This document shows positions 1 to 8,479 of a stretch of DNA of 64,000 bases, piece by piece. The DNA comes from Paremcibacter congregatus. GTDB lineage: Bacteria; Pseudomonadota; Alphaproteobacteria; Sphingomonadales; Emcibacteraceae. The notes below the pieces were generated by a model. It was not told where the DNA came from and made no database searches. It was given only the letters and a program-made list of their open reading frames with translations. Every line of letters starts with the position of its first letter. Position 1 is the first letter of the stretch. A program made the position numbers and the translations under genes. The DNA lies in NCBI RefSeq assembly GCF_006385135.1, contig NZ_CP041025.1, positions 3,007,501 to 3,071,500 of the forward strand, written 5' to 3'.

Positions 1-546
1 AATCGCAATAACCCCACTTGTCTCATCTTCAAGGAACCGTTCTTCATCCCGCTCTGGGACCGCGACAATGACCACATCACTGGAAAACACTTCGAATTTG
101 CCCGGCATCCGCGATTTCAAACTAAGTTCCGTTGGTCCGCTCGGCAACGGATTATCAAACAGGAGCACCCATTCGCCATTGCGGTCCGCGACGGCAGAAC
201 CGATTTCCTTGTCGCGGGCATAAATGAAAATATCGCTATTGGGTTCCGCCCGTCCGGCGATCACGCCAGTGCCATTGCGGCTGATCCGCACCACATCAAA
301 ACTGGGCAGAATGGTGCTGACCGGTTCCTGCGCCGTGGTGTTATTATCTTTCGATGGTGTCTCGACAACCGTCGGGGCAACGGGTTCTGACCGGAAGAAA
401 TCCCGGGCCCCGTCCTCGGCAAAGAACAGGATCCAGGCCACGGCTGTGATCGCAACTACAGCAAGAAGTCCCAAGCTGGCTCTTAACACCCAGTCTGATC
501 CGTTTTTTTCCCGCTTGAAGGAATTCTTCGATTGTTGCTCAGTCAA
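1..546 (-). CDS. LysM/Ig-like domain envelope protein, partial (C-terminus outside window)
   Basis: A 182-residue N-terminal fragment read from a TTG at 544-546; an in-frame TAA lies directly upstream of that codon and GGTGAG precedes it, so TTG is the most likely start. Residues about 22-41 form one membrane anchor (ASLGLLAVVAITAVAWILFF). A Thr/Pro-rich linker follows, then from about residue 82 a beta-sandwich module beginning SFDVVRISRNGTGVIAGRAE with the later signature GEWVLLFDNPLPSG. This module is characteristic of alphaproteobacterial anchored proteins that normally end in a LysM peptidoglycan-binding domain; the LysM part would lie beyond base 1, so that part is inference. It is transcribed out of the window, away from the LOG-family gene. 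Confidence 0.7.
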   Translation of the reverse strand, partial: MTEQQSKNSFKREKNGSDWVLRASLGLLAVVAITAVAWILFFAEDGARDFFRSEPVAPTVVETPSKDNNTTAQEPVSTILPSFDVVRISRNGTGVIAGRAEPNSDIFIYARDKEIGSAVADRNGEWVLLFDNPLPSGPTELSLKSRMPGKFEVFSSDVVIVAVPERDEERFLEDETSGVIAI

Positions 547-827
547 TTACTCACCAAATCCGAAAATTAAGAAAAGCCTATAGGTTTCAAGAAAAAACGC
601 AGGCTATTTATTTAAAAAACGCAGGAATATATACTGCATCGCGTTACAAATGTCAGTATCAATTTAAAATCGGTCCTGCTTTATCGTTTATTCATCATCA
701 AATATGCTTTACTCTTAAGGACATGAATAAGAACAAACCTTGTCAAAACTGTGACTTTCCTCAATGATTAACCAAATTCCTTCCCGGAGCACTATCACAC
801 ATAAACCATAAAGGGCACTACTTAAAA

Positions 828-1412
828 ATGGCACACATCAATTCTATCTGCGTTTATTGCGGCTCTCGACCAGGACGCAATGGCCGGTTCAGCAAAATGG
901 CGAAAGAGTTCGGGGAACTGCTGGCCGCCGAAAAAATCCGTCTGGTTTACGGCGGCGGCAATGTCGGATTGATGGGAGTCATCGCCAACAGCGTCATGAC
1001 CGCTGGCGGTATGGTCACAGGCATTATTCCACAACATCTTGACGAGGAGGAAGTCGGCCTCAAAGACGCCACGGATTTTTACGTCGTCGATAACATGCAT
1101 GACCGCAAACGGATGATGTTTGATCATTCAGACGCCTTCGTCGCCCTGCCCGGCAGCATAGGTACCCTGGACGAAACCATTGAAGTCATCACCTGGAAAC
1201 AGCTGCAATTGCACGCCAAACCAATTGTGATCGTCAATGTCGATGGCTATTGGGACCCTCTTCTCACCCTGATCGATAACTGCATCACGGAAGAATTCAC
1301 CAGCCCCGCCACCCGCGGCCTGTTTCATGTGGTCAGCAGCGTGACCGAGGTGGTGCCGTACCTGAAATCTCTGCCGGAAATTAATCAGGAAACCAAAAAC
1401 ACACTGATTTAG
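828..1412 (+). CDS. LOG family protein (TIGR00730; cytokinin riboside 5'-monophosphate phosphoribohydrolase-like)
   Basis: 194 residues, the usual length. The Rossmann-like nucleotide-binding motif LVYGGGNVGLMG lies near residues 38-49. The second family motif reads PGSIGTLDE (about residues 106-114) where most members have PGGxGTxxE, so the second glycine is replaced by serine. Family members hydrolyse the N-glycosidic bond of nucleoside monophosphates; in bacteria the physiological substrate is often unknown. The gene stands alone, with a roughly 280-base spacer upstream and a roughly 210-base spacer before icd, and neither neighbour suggests a pathway. The ATG start is preceded by an A-rich stretch without a strong ribosome site. 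Confidence 0.85.
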   Translation: MAHINSICVYCGSRPGRNGRFSKMAKEFGELLAAEKIRLVYGGGNVGLMGVIANSVMTAGGMVTGIIPQHLDEEEVGLKDATDFYVVDNMHDRKRMMFDHSDAFVALPGSIGTLDETIEVITWKQLQLHAKPIVIVNVDGYWDPLLTLIDNCITEEFTSPATRGLFHVVSSVTEVVPYLKSLPEINQETKNTLI

Positions 1413-1624
1413 TCGAAGAATCGTACCTGAGCCGTGTTTCTGCTCTTCACATTGCAGTGCAGCAATGCTAGTTTGCAGCCAGAATCATAAAATAAGCTAA
1501 AAAACGCATCATATGGCGCATCACGCGCATATTCACGATGGGAATGAGAGGCGCCAAACCTCATTGTATATTCCTGAAACCCAGGCACAGATTTTCCGTG
1601 CCGCTGTTACATTAAGGGGTCATT

Positions 1625-2839
1625 ATGGCTAAAATTAAAGTAGAAAATCCTGTTGTCGAACTCGACGGCGATGAAATGACACGCATCATCTGGGCGTGGA
1701 TTAAAGACAAGCTTATTCACCCTTATCTTGATATTGATCTGAAATATTATGACCTCGGCATCGAAAAACGCGATGAAACCGACGACCAGATCACCATTGA
1801 TGCGGCAAACGCCATCAAACAGTATGGCGTCGGCGTCAAATGCGCCACCATCACCCCTGATGAGCAACGCGTTGAAGAATTCGGCCTGAAAAAAATGTGG
1901 CGTTCGCCGAACGGTACGATCCGTAACATTCTGGGCGGCACCGTCTTCCGTGAGCCGATCATTTGTTCCAACGTACCACGTCTGGTGCCTGGCTGGACTG
2001 ACCCGATTGTCATCGGTCGCCACGCGTTCGGCGACCAATATCGCGCCACCGACTTCAAGGTACCCGGCGCCGGTAAACTGACCATCAAATTCCAGCCTGA
2101 AGATGGCGGTGAAGCCATCGAACATGAAGTTTTCAACTTCGAAAGTTCAGGCGTGGCCATGGCCATGTATAACCTGGATGACAGCATCCGCGATTTTGCC
2201 CGTGCGTCCTTGAATTACGGCCTGAAGCGCGGCTGGCCTGTTTACCTGAGCACCAAGAACACCATCCTGAAGGCCTATGATGGCCGCTTTAAGGATCTGT
2301 TCGAGGAAATTTACCAGGCCGAATTCGCGGCCAAGTTTGCGGAAGCCGGCATCACCTACGAACATCGTCTGATTGATGACATGGTCGCCTGCGCCATGAA
2401 ATGGAACGGTAAATTCGTCTGGGCCTGTAAAAACTATGACGGCGACGTGCAGTCCGACACCGTGGCCCAGGGCTTTGGTTCCCTCGGCCTGATGACGTCA
2501 GCCCTGATGACACCGGATGGGTCCGTGGTCGAAGCCGAAGCCGCCCATGGTACCGTCACCCGTCACTACCGCATGCATCAGCAGGGCAAGGAAACATCCA
2601 CCAACCCGATCGCGTCGATCTTTGCCTGGACCGGTGGCCTCAATCATCGCGCCAAACTGGACGGCAATGAAGAACTGGCCAACTTTGCGTCTACTCTGGA
2701 GCGGGTTTGTGTCGAAACCGTTGAAAGCGGTTACATGACCAAGGATCTGGCGCTTCTTGTCGGACCGGATCAGGCCTGGCTGACGTCCAAGCAGTTCTTC
2801 GACAAAATTGACGAGAACCTGCAAAAAGCCATGGCATAA
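1625..2839 (+). CDS. icd: NADP-dependent isocitrate dehydrogenase
   Basis: 404 residues, the length of the homodimeric eukaryote-like (type II) NADP-IDH found in alphaproteobacteria. It opens with [20 protein letters not shown] and carries the substrate-site segment [19 protein letters not shown] and the metal/isocitrate region [11 protein letters not shown]. It converts isocitrate to 2-oxoglutarate and CO2 with NADPH production in the TCA cycle, in the cytoplasm. AAGGGG stands a few bases before the ATG. It is monocistronic and closed by a strong hairpin terminator at 2873-2910. Confidence 0.97.
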   Translation: MAKIKVENPVVELDGDEMTRIIWAWIKDKLIHPYLDIDLKYYDLGIEKRDETDDQITIDAANAIKQYGVGVKCATITPDEQRVEEFGLKKMWRSPNGTIRNILGGTVFREPIICSNVPRLVPGWTDPIVIGRHAFGDQYRATDFKVPGAGKLTIKFQPEDGGEAIEHEVFNFESSGVAMAMYNLDDSIRDFARASLNYGLKRGWPVYLSTKNTILKAYDGRFKDLFEEIYQAEFAAKFAEAGITYEHRLIDDMVACAMKWNGKFVWACKNYDGDVQSDTVAQGFGSLGLMTSALMTPDGSVVEAEAAHGTVTRHYRMHQQGKETSTNPIASIFAWTGGLNHRAKLDGNEELANFASTLERVCVETVESGYMTKDLALLVGPDQAWLTSKQFFDKIDENLQKAMA

Positions 2840-2872
2840 CGCCTTTACCGACTTTTTTGCTTAAACATTACG

Positions 2873-2910
2873 ATCCCGCGCTTTAGAGTTTCAAGCGCGG
2901 GATTTTTTTT
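2873..2910 (+). terminator. Rho-independent terminator of icd
   Basis: Perfect 11-bp stem (ATCCCGCGCTT at 2873-2883 with AAGCGCGGGAT at 2893-2903), a 9-base loop and a run of eight T. It ends 42 bases before the stop of the convergent channel gene. Confidence 0.93.
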
Positions 2911-2951
2911 AACGGGCGGCTCTGTCTGTTTCTGGCGACAAGACCCCGCCC

Positions 2952-4139
2952 CTAGATATCTTCAGGCAGATCGGCCTGGCCAAAATCCTCGTGCGGCATC
3001 TGACGGTATGAATCTTTAATCCGCTGCTTCAGATCGGGGTTTTCATCAAGAAGATGATGAAACTCGCTGCCGTCCAGAATAAACAAATGACATTTGCTGG
3101 CCGTGACATAATTGGCCGTATATGTCGTCTTCTCCATCAATGACTTGGCGCCAAAAAAACCGCCCTCCTCCAGGACAATGGAATCTCCGCCATTTCTCTG
3201 CACCACTTTGCCCGAAACGATCAAATACATCTTGTCGGCCCGACTGCCTTTCGTAGCGGCGACATAGCCCTTTTCCACCACGCGGGAGCTTAAATTGCGG
3301 GCGATGTCGCGGATAACGCCGGCATCCAGCCCCTTAAACAAAGGCACATTGGCCACAAGCCCCCAGCGGATCACGAAATCACGCTGGTGAATTTCATTGG
3401 CAAAACCCGAGGCAATGATCCCCACCGGCAAAGCATAGACACAAACGCCAAATATCATCACCACACCACCAAACAGACGCCCCCAGGCGGTCAGTGGCAC
3501 GACATCGCCATATCCCACCGTCGTCAGTGTCGCCAGCGCCCACCACAACGCGTCAGGAATCGTGCCAAAAGCCTGCGGCTGCACATTCCGTTCAAGGTTA
3601 TACATCACCGTCGCCGAAAAGCTCGCCAGGCCTAGCCCAATGATCAAAGTCGCCAGCAGCGCCCGCCGTTCGGCATATAGCACACTGCCCAGTGATGCCA
3701 ACGCCGGCGAATAACGCATCAGCTTAAACAATCGCAACAGGCGGAATATCCGTAACAGACGTAAATCCACCCCGACGGCAAACAGCAATGACGGGGCAAT
3801 CGCGATAAAATCAATGACCATCAGGGGCGACGTCATAAACTTGAGCCGAAATCTGCCCTTACCCGGCGCCTCGGGCTGTGCGCGATGCTCCACCGCGACC
3901 CATATGCGCAGCAAATATTCCACCGTGAAAATCCCTAAGGAGAAAATTTCGAACCCCAAAAATGCCGGACCGTATTCAGCGTCAAGAGCGGGAATGGTAT
4001 CCAGCATGACCGCCATGACGTTAAGCACGATCAAGCCGACCATAAAGTGATCGAACAGACGGGCAGCACGATGGCTGCTCAGACCCATTTCAATCACTTC
4101 GAACAAGATGCGCCGAAACGTCTTTTGTATTTTTTTCAT
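2952..4139 (-). CDS. cyclic-nucleotide-gated potassium channel (6-TM ion transporter with C-terminal CNBD)
   Basis: 395 residues from the ATG at 4137-4139, which has GGAG five bases upstream; a further in-frame ATG at 4169 lacks a ribosome site and is less likely. The N-terminal half holds the six-helix voltage-sensor-like and pore region, including an arginine-rich segment (LRLLRIFRLLRLFKLMR) typical of S4 and the selectivity filter TTVGYGD (GYG, K+ selective). A cyclic-nucleotide-binding domain follows over roughly the last 120 residues (start VPLFKGL, PBC-like segment GGFFGAKSLM). It resembles the MlotiK1-type prokaryotic CNG channels. It starts about 40 bases after alaS on the same strand and is probably cotranscribed with it. 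The cNMP ligand is an inference from the domain. Confidence 0.9.
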   Translation of the reverse strand: MKKIQKTFRRILFEVIEMGLSSHRAARLFDHFMVGLIVLNVMAVMLDTIPALDAEYGPAFLGFEIFSLGIFTVEYLLRIWVAVEHRAQPEAPGKGRFRLKFMTSPLMVIDFIAIAPSLLFAVGVDLRLLRIFRLLRLFKLMRYSPALASLGSVLYAERRALLATLIIGLGLASFSATVMYNLERNVQPQAFGTIPDALWWALATLTTVGYGDVVPLTAWGRLFGGVVMIFGVCVYALPVGIIASGFANEIHQRDFVIRWGLVANVPLFKGLDAGVIRDIARNLSSRVVEKGYVAATKGSRADKMYLIVSGKVVQRNGGDSIVLEEGGFFGAKSLMEKTTYTANYVTASKCHLFILDGSEFHHLLDENPDLKQRIKDSYRQMPHEDFGQADLPEDI

Positions 4140-4180
4140 AGCCTCTCCCGCGCCGTAGGGCTTAATCATGCAGGGAGATG

Positions 4181-6841
4181 TTATAGGGTTTCCAGCAACT
4201 CTTCAATGGCCGAAAGCGCCTCTGCCGCCTTGGCCCCGTCCGGACCACCGGCCTGGGCCATATCGGGGCGACCGCCGCCGCCCTTGCCGCCAACAGCCGC
4301 GGCACCAACCCGCACCAGATCAACCGCACTGACGCTGCCCTTCAGGTCATCGGTAACGGCTGTTAAAACTCCGGCCTTGCCGTCATTGACCGCGATCAGG
4401 GCGATCACGCCTGAACCGATTTGCTGCTTGGCCTCATCGGCAAAACCACGCAGGTCTTTTGGCTGCACCCCGTCAAGCACCCGGCCAAGGAACTTATACT
4501 GCCCCACAGTCTTGATTTCAGCACCGTCCCCGCCGACGCTGCCGCCCATGGCCGCCTTCTTGCGCAGCTCGGTCATTTCCTTTTCCGTCGCCTTGCGGTC
4601 CTCCAGCAGCGCCGCAATGCGGTCGGCCAATTGCGCCGGAGTCGATTTCACCAGCGCCACCGCGTCCTGTAAATGACTTTCCTGCTGCAGACTATATTCA
4701 AGCGCCGCCGCCCCGGTCAGGGCTTCCAGACGCCGAACGCCAGAGGCCACTGCGCCTTCCGCCACAAGCCGGAGCAACCCGATATCGCCGGTCCGCGCCA
4801 CATGGGTGCCGCCACAGAGTTCAACAGAATAATTGACCCCCGCATCCACAATATCGCCCATGGAAACCACCCGGACCTCGTCACCGTATTTCTCGCCGAA
4901 CAGAGCCATTGCCCCGGTCTCGATGGCTTCATCCGGAGTCATCAACTGGGTTGTCACAGCGCTATTCTGACGAATGATGCGGTTGACTTCCCGTTCAATG
5001 GCGTGTTTTACCTGAAGTGAAAGAGCTTTGTTATGGCTAAAATCAAACCGCAGGCGGTCCGCCGCAACCATTGATCCCTTCTGGGTCACATGATCGCCAA
5101 GATGTTTACGCAGCACCGCGTGCAGGATATGGGTCGCAGAGTGATTGGCGCGCATCGCGTCCCGGTGATCGCCCTCCACTTCCAGATCAACAATATCGCC
5201 CACCGCCAATGCGCCGGCCGTCACGGTCGCCTGATGCACATGAAGTTTCCCGAGCTTCTTCATCGTATCAGAGACTTCCGCCCGTAACTTACTGTCGCCG
5301 GTGCCGGTCAGGGTTCCCACATCGCCCATTTGCCCCCCGGATTCACCGTAAAACGGTGTCTGGTTGGTCAGAACTTCCACCACATCACCAACCTCGGCCT
5401 GCTCAATTTTAACGCCGTCCTTGACAATCTGCAGCACTTTGCCCTCTGCATGCAGGGTCGCATACCCAAGAAATTCAGTGGCGCCGAACTCTTCATTGGC
5501 TTCGAACCAGATTTCCTCGGTCGCCGCACTGCCGGACCCCTTCCAGGCGGCGCGCGCCTCGGCCTTCTGCTTTGCCATCGCCGCCGTGAAACCCGCCTCA
5601 TCGACCGAAAACCCCTGGGTCCGGAGCGCATCCTGGGTCAGGTCAAGCGGGAAACCATATGTATCATAGAGTTTGAAGGCAATCTCGCCGTCCAGTTGCC
5701 CGCCTTCGGACAGTTTGGTGACTTCATCATCCAGCAGCCGCAAGCCACGTTCCAGCGTTTTCTTGAAACGCAATTCCTCCAGCTTCAGGGTTTCGCTGAT
5801 CAGGGCTTCCGCCCGCACCAGTTCCGGAAACGCCTGTCCCATTTCCTGAATAAGCGTCGGCACCAGACGGTACATCAACGGCTTCTCGCAACCAATCAGA
5901 TGCGCATGGCGCATGCCCCGGCGCATGATCCGGCGCAACACATAACCGCGGCCTTCATTGGACGGCAAGACCCCGTCAGCAATCAGAAAACAACTGGACC
6001 GCAGATGATCGGCAATCACCCGGTGCGAGATATTCTTATCGCCGTAGGCCGCGACACCGCTTTCCTGAGCGGAGGCCTCAATCAAATGTTTAAACAGATC
6101 GGTTTCATAATTGTCATGGGTGCCCTGCAAAACCGCGGCGATCCGCTCCAGCCCCATACCGGTATCAATACAGGGTTTCGGCAGGTCAAGACGCGATCCA
6201 TCCGCCTGCTGATCATATTGCATGAACACCAGGTTCCAGATTTCCACAAAGCGGTCCCCGTCTTCATCAGGGCTTCCCGGAGGCCCCCCGGCAATATGGG
6301 CGCCATGATCATAGAATATTTCGGAACAGGGCCCGCACGGTCCCGTATCCCCCATGGACCAGAAATTATCCGAGGTGGCGATGCGGATAATGCGTTCATC
6401 CGGTAATTTGGCGATCTTCTTCCATAAATCATAGGCTTCGTCATCTTCATGATATACCGTCACCAACAGCCGATCCGGGTCAATGCCATACTGTTCGGTA
6501 ATCAGGGTCCAGGCATGCCGAATGGCGTCTTCCTTAAAATAATCGCCGAACGAAAAATTACCCAGCATCTCGAAAAAAGTATGGTGACGGGCGGTATAAC
6601 CAACATTGTCCAGATCGTTATGCTTGCCGCCGGCCCGAACACATTTCTGGCTCGACGCCGCCCGGACATAAGGACGGGTCTCCGCCCCGGTAAAGACATT
6701 CTTGAAAGGCACCATACCCGCGTTGGTGAACATCAACGTCGGATCATTCTGCGGCACCAAAGGTCCACTGGGCACGACCTCATGGTCCTGCCCTGCGAAA
6801 TAATCCAAGAAGATCTTCCGGATTTCATTTGTGCCCTTCAT
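4181..6841 (-). CDS. alaS: alanine--tRNA ligase
   Basis: 886 residues, the normal full length for bacterial AlaRS. The order is: N-terminal class II catalytic core (from [20 protein letters not shown] with [13 protein letters not shown] and [19 protein letters not shown]), tRNA-recognition region, editing domain with the zinc-binding HxxxH ([11 protein letters not shown]) and the distant CGGTH motif ([15 protein letters not shown]), then the glycine-rich C-Ala domain ([21 protein letters not shown]). It charges tRNA-Ala and hydrolyses mischarged Ser/Gly-tRNA-Ala. recA lies upstream and a K+ channel gene downstream, all on the minus strand. Confidence 0.98.
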   Translation of the reverse strand: MKGTNEIRKIFLDYFAGQDHEVVPSGPLVPQNDPTLMFTNAGMVPFKNVFTGAETRPYVRAASSQKCVRAGGKHNDLDNVGYTARHHTFFEMLGNFSFGDYFKEDAIRHAWTLITEQYGIDPDRLLVTVYHEDDEAYDLWKKIAKLPDERIIRIATSDNFWSMGDTGPCGPCSEIFYDHGAHIAGGPPGSPDEDGDRFVEIWNLVFMQYDQQADGSRLDLPKPCIDTGMGLERIAAVLQGTHDNYETDLFKHLIEASAQESGVAAYGDKNISHRVIADHLRSSCFLIADGVLPSNEGRGYVLRRIMRRGMRHAHLIGCEKPLMYRLVPTLIQEMGQAFPELVRAEALISETLKLEELRFKKTLERGLRLLDDEVTKLSEGGQLDGEIAFKLYDTYGFPLDLTQDALRTQGFSVDEAGFTAAMAKQKAEARAAWKGSGSAATEEIWFEANEEFGATEFLGYATLHAEGKVLQIVKDGVKIEQAEVGDVVEVLTNQTPFYGESGGQMGDVGTLTGTGDSKLRAEVSDTMKKLGKLHVHQATVTAGALAVGDIVDLEVEGDHRDAMRANHSATHILHAVLRKHLGDHVTQKGSMVAADRLRFDFSHNKALSLQVKHAIEREVNRIIRQNSAVTTQLMTPDEAIETGAMALFGEKYGDEVRVVSMGDIVDAGVNYSVELCGGTHVARTGDIGLLRLVAEGAVASGVRRLEALTGAAALEYSLQQESHLQDAVALVKSTPAQLADRIAALLEDRKATEKEMTELRKKAAMGGSVGGDGAEIKTVGQYKFLGRVLDGVQPKDLRGFADEAKQQIGSGVIALIAVNDGKAGVLTAVTDDLKGSVSAVDLVRVGAAAVGGKGGGGRPDMAQAGGPDGAKAAEALSAIEELLETL

Positions 6842-7066
6842 GGCGCATCCCTTTCAACAAATTACAAACACGGTATATTTTCTATGAGTTTTAGCCATAT
6901 CGCCAGTCCCTGTCTAGCGATGGTTATCAGGAGAGCGAAAAAACCCGCCAAATTATGGCCCCACGCCCGTTCTGAAAATATTTCCCGACCTCGCCCGCAA
7001 GGAGGAAAGCGCAACAAGCCCCAAAGGATGGTGCTGCAAACAAACAACGCCCATAGGACGGTTATT

Positions 7067-7165
7067 CAAAAAAAGAGGGCGCCCATAGGGCGGCTGGGTC
7101 AAAAAAAGAGGGCGCCCATAGGGCGGCGGGGTCAAAAAAAGAGGGCGCCCATAGGGCGCCCGGAG
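7067..7165 (-). repeat. three tandem 33-bp repeats carrying stacked intrinsic terminators
   Basis: Three consecutive 33-base units at 7067-7099, 7100-7132 and 7133-7165. Each contains a run of seven A, GAGGGCGCCCATAGGGCG and a variable end; a fourth, more diverged unit lies at about 7039-7066. Read on the minus strand, downstream of recA, each unit is a hairpin (GGGCGCCC-TAT-GGGCGCCC, perfect in the recA-proximal copy, one mismatch in the next two) followed by TCTTTTTTT. They are therefore intrinsic terminators in series and not a CRISPR: there are no spacers. The 6842-7211 stretch otherwise holds only the alaS upstream region. Confidence 0.85.
7143..7161 (-). terminator. recA-proximal intrinsic terminator (best copy of the tandem set)
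   Basis: 8-bp perfect GC stem with a three-base loop; on the minus strand it is followed by a T-rich tract at 7134-7142. It lies 51 bases after the recA stop codon. Confidence 0.85.
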
Positions 7166-7211
7166 ACAGTTGGAACTTCTTAATCCTCATCAGGACAAAG
7201 ACAAGCCCGTC

Positions 7212-8282
7212 TTATCCCTCATCCTTATCCCGGGTCATGCCTTCTTTCAGCATAACTTTGTCGAGAATACCTTCACTTTTCCGAATATGCGCCTCAAGTT
7301 TCTCTGCCATCTCTGGATTATCCGCCAAGAAGCGTTTGGCGTTTTCCCGACCCTGACCAATTCTTTGACTATCATAGGAGTACCAGGACCCGGATTTTTC
7401 GACAACCCCGGCCTTGACACCCAGATCAACCAGTTCGCCGTTTTTGGAAATCCCCTTACCATACATAATATCAAACTCGACCATTTTGAACGGCGGCGCC
7501 ACTTTGTTTTTCACCACCTTGACCCGGGTCTGATTACCAACGATATCCTCTTTTTCCTTGATCGCACCGATGCGGCGAATATCAAGTCGTACAGAGGCAT
7601 AGAATTTCAGCGCGTTACCGCCAGCCGTTACTTCCGGGCTGCCATACATCACGCCGATTTTCATCCTGATCTGGTTGATGAAAATCACCATGCATTTCGA
7701 TTTGGAAATCGAACCGGTGAGTTTGCGCAGTGCCTGAGACATCAGCCGCGCCTGCAAGCCGACATGACTGTCGCCCATTTCGCCTTCCAGTTCCGCCCGC
7801 GGCGTCAAGGCGGCCACACTATCGACAATAAGAACATCAACCGCACCGGACCGCACCAGCGTATCGGCAATTTCCAGCGCCTGCTCGCCCGTATCCGGCT
7901 GAGAAATCAACAGTTCGTCGATATCAACCCCGAGAGCGTTGGCATAGACCGGATCAAGCGCGTGCTCCGCATCAATAAAGGCCGCAACGCCGCCTTCACG
8001 CTGCACTTCCGCTGCCACATGCAGGGCCAGCGTGGTTTTACCGGAGCTTTCCGGTCCATAAACCTCAATCACGCGTCCCTTCGGCAATCCACCGATTCCC
8101 AGCGCGATATCAAGCCCCAGAGATCCGGAAGAGACCGCCTCCACTTCCATGGTGGCTCCCTTGCCGAGCTTCATCACAGAGCCCTTACCAAAGGCCCGTT
8201 CAATCTGACTTAATGCGGCGTCGAGCGCCTTCTGTTTATCCATATTTCCCTGTCCAACGAGTTTTAATTGTGTTGATGACAT
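7212..8282 (-). CDS. recA: recombinase RecA
   Basis: 356 residues, standard length. Walker A GPESSGKT at about residues 76-83, Walker [13 protein letters not shown]-binding loop region ([16 protein letters not shown]), and an acidic C-terminus (KDEG). It drives homologous recombination and LexA autocleavage as an ATP-dependent filament on ssDNA. GAGGAG precedes the ATG at 8282. cckA lies 197 bases upstream on the same strand; a 20-base inverted repeat in that spacer may be an operator. Downstream come the tandem terminators. Confidence 0.98.
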   Translation of the reverse strand: MSSTQLKLVGQGNMDKQKALDAALSQIERAFGKGSVMKLGKGATMEVEAVSSGSLGLDIALGIGGLPKGRVIEVYGPESSGKTTLALHVAAEVQREGGVAAFIDAEHALDPVYANALGVDIDELLISQPDTGEQALEIADTLVRSGAVDVLIVDSVAALTPRAELEGEMGDSHVGLQARLMSQALRKLTGSISKSKCMVIFINQIRMKIGVMYGSPEVTAGGNALKFYASVRLDIRRIGAIKEKEDIVGNQTRVKVVKNKVAPPFKMVEFDIMYGKGISKNGELVDLGVKAGVVEKSGSWYSYDSQRIGQGRENAKRFLADNPEMAEKLEAHIRKSEGILDKVMLKEGMTRDKDEG

Positions 8283-8346
8283 TGTCCGTCTCCTCTATAT
8301 CCCATAGCCAGGGGAATGTTTCAATCACAGACAAATGTACATATTT

Positions 8347-8366
8347 TGTTCTTTTTGGCAAGAACA
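8347..8366. promoter_or_regulatory. 20-base inverted repeat upstream of recA, possible operator
   Basis: TGTTCTT-N6-AAGAACA, perfect 7-bp arms, in the 197-base gap between cckA and recA, 65 bases before the recA start. It is not the alphaproteobacterial LexA direct repeat GTTC-N7-GTTC, which I could not find here, but it contains GTTC and GAAC half-sites in inverted order. Assignment as a LexA site is a guess. Confidence 0.35.
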
Positions 8367-8479
8367 TTTTTAATGCATTGAAATAAAATGATTATTTCAA
8401 TTAGGTACATGACATGTTCTCTTTAAATTATTTTTTAGAACAGAAAATCGACTCATCCGGCCAGCCCCCGCGTTCCGGA

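Noticed and set aside
224-583. Plus-strand 119-codon frame at the left edge
   Set aside because: It is antisense to the LysM/Ig-like envelope gene, whose protein pattern is clearly recognisable.
7067-7165. Possible CRISPR-like direct repeats
   Set aside because: The 33-base units are contiguous without spacers and each is an intrinsic terminator.
6449-7183. Long plus-strand open frame ending in KKRAPIGR repeats
   Set aside because: It is antisense to alaS, and its repeats arise because the terminator unit is 33 bases, a multiple of three.
8283-8479. Classical alphaproteobacterial SOS box (GTTC-N7-GTTC)
   Set aside because: Neither strand shows the direct repeat; only an inverted arrangement was found and is listed separately with low confidence.
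8450-8479. Terminator after cckA (ATCCGG / CCGGAT dyad)
   Set aside because: Short stem with a 14-base loop and no adjacent T-run; too weak to call.
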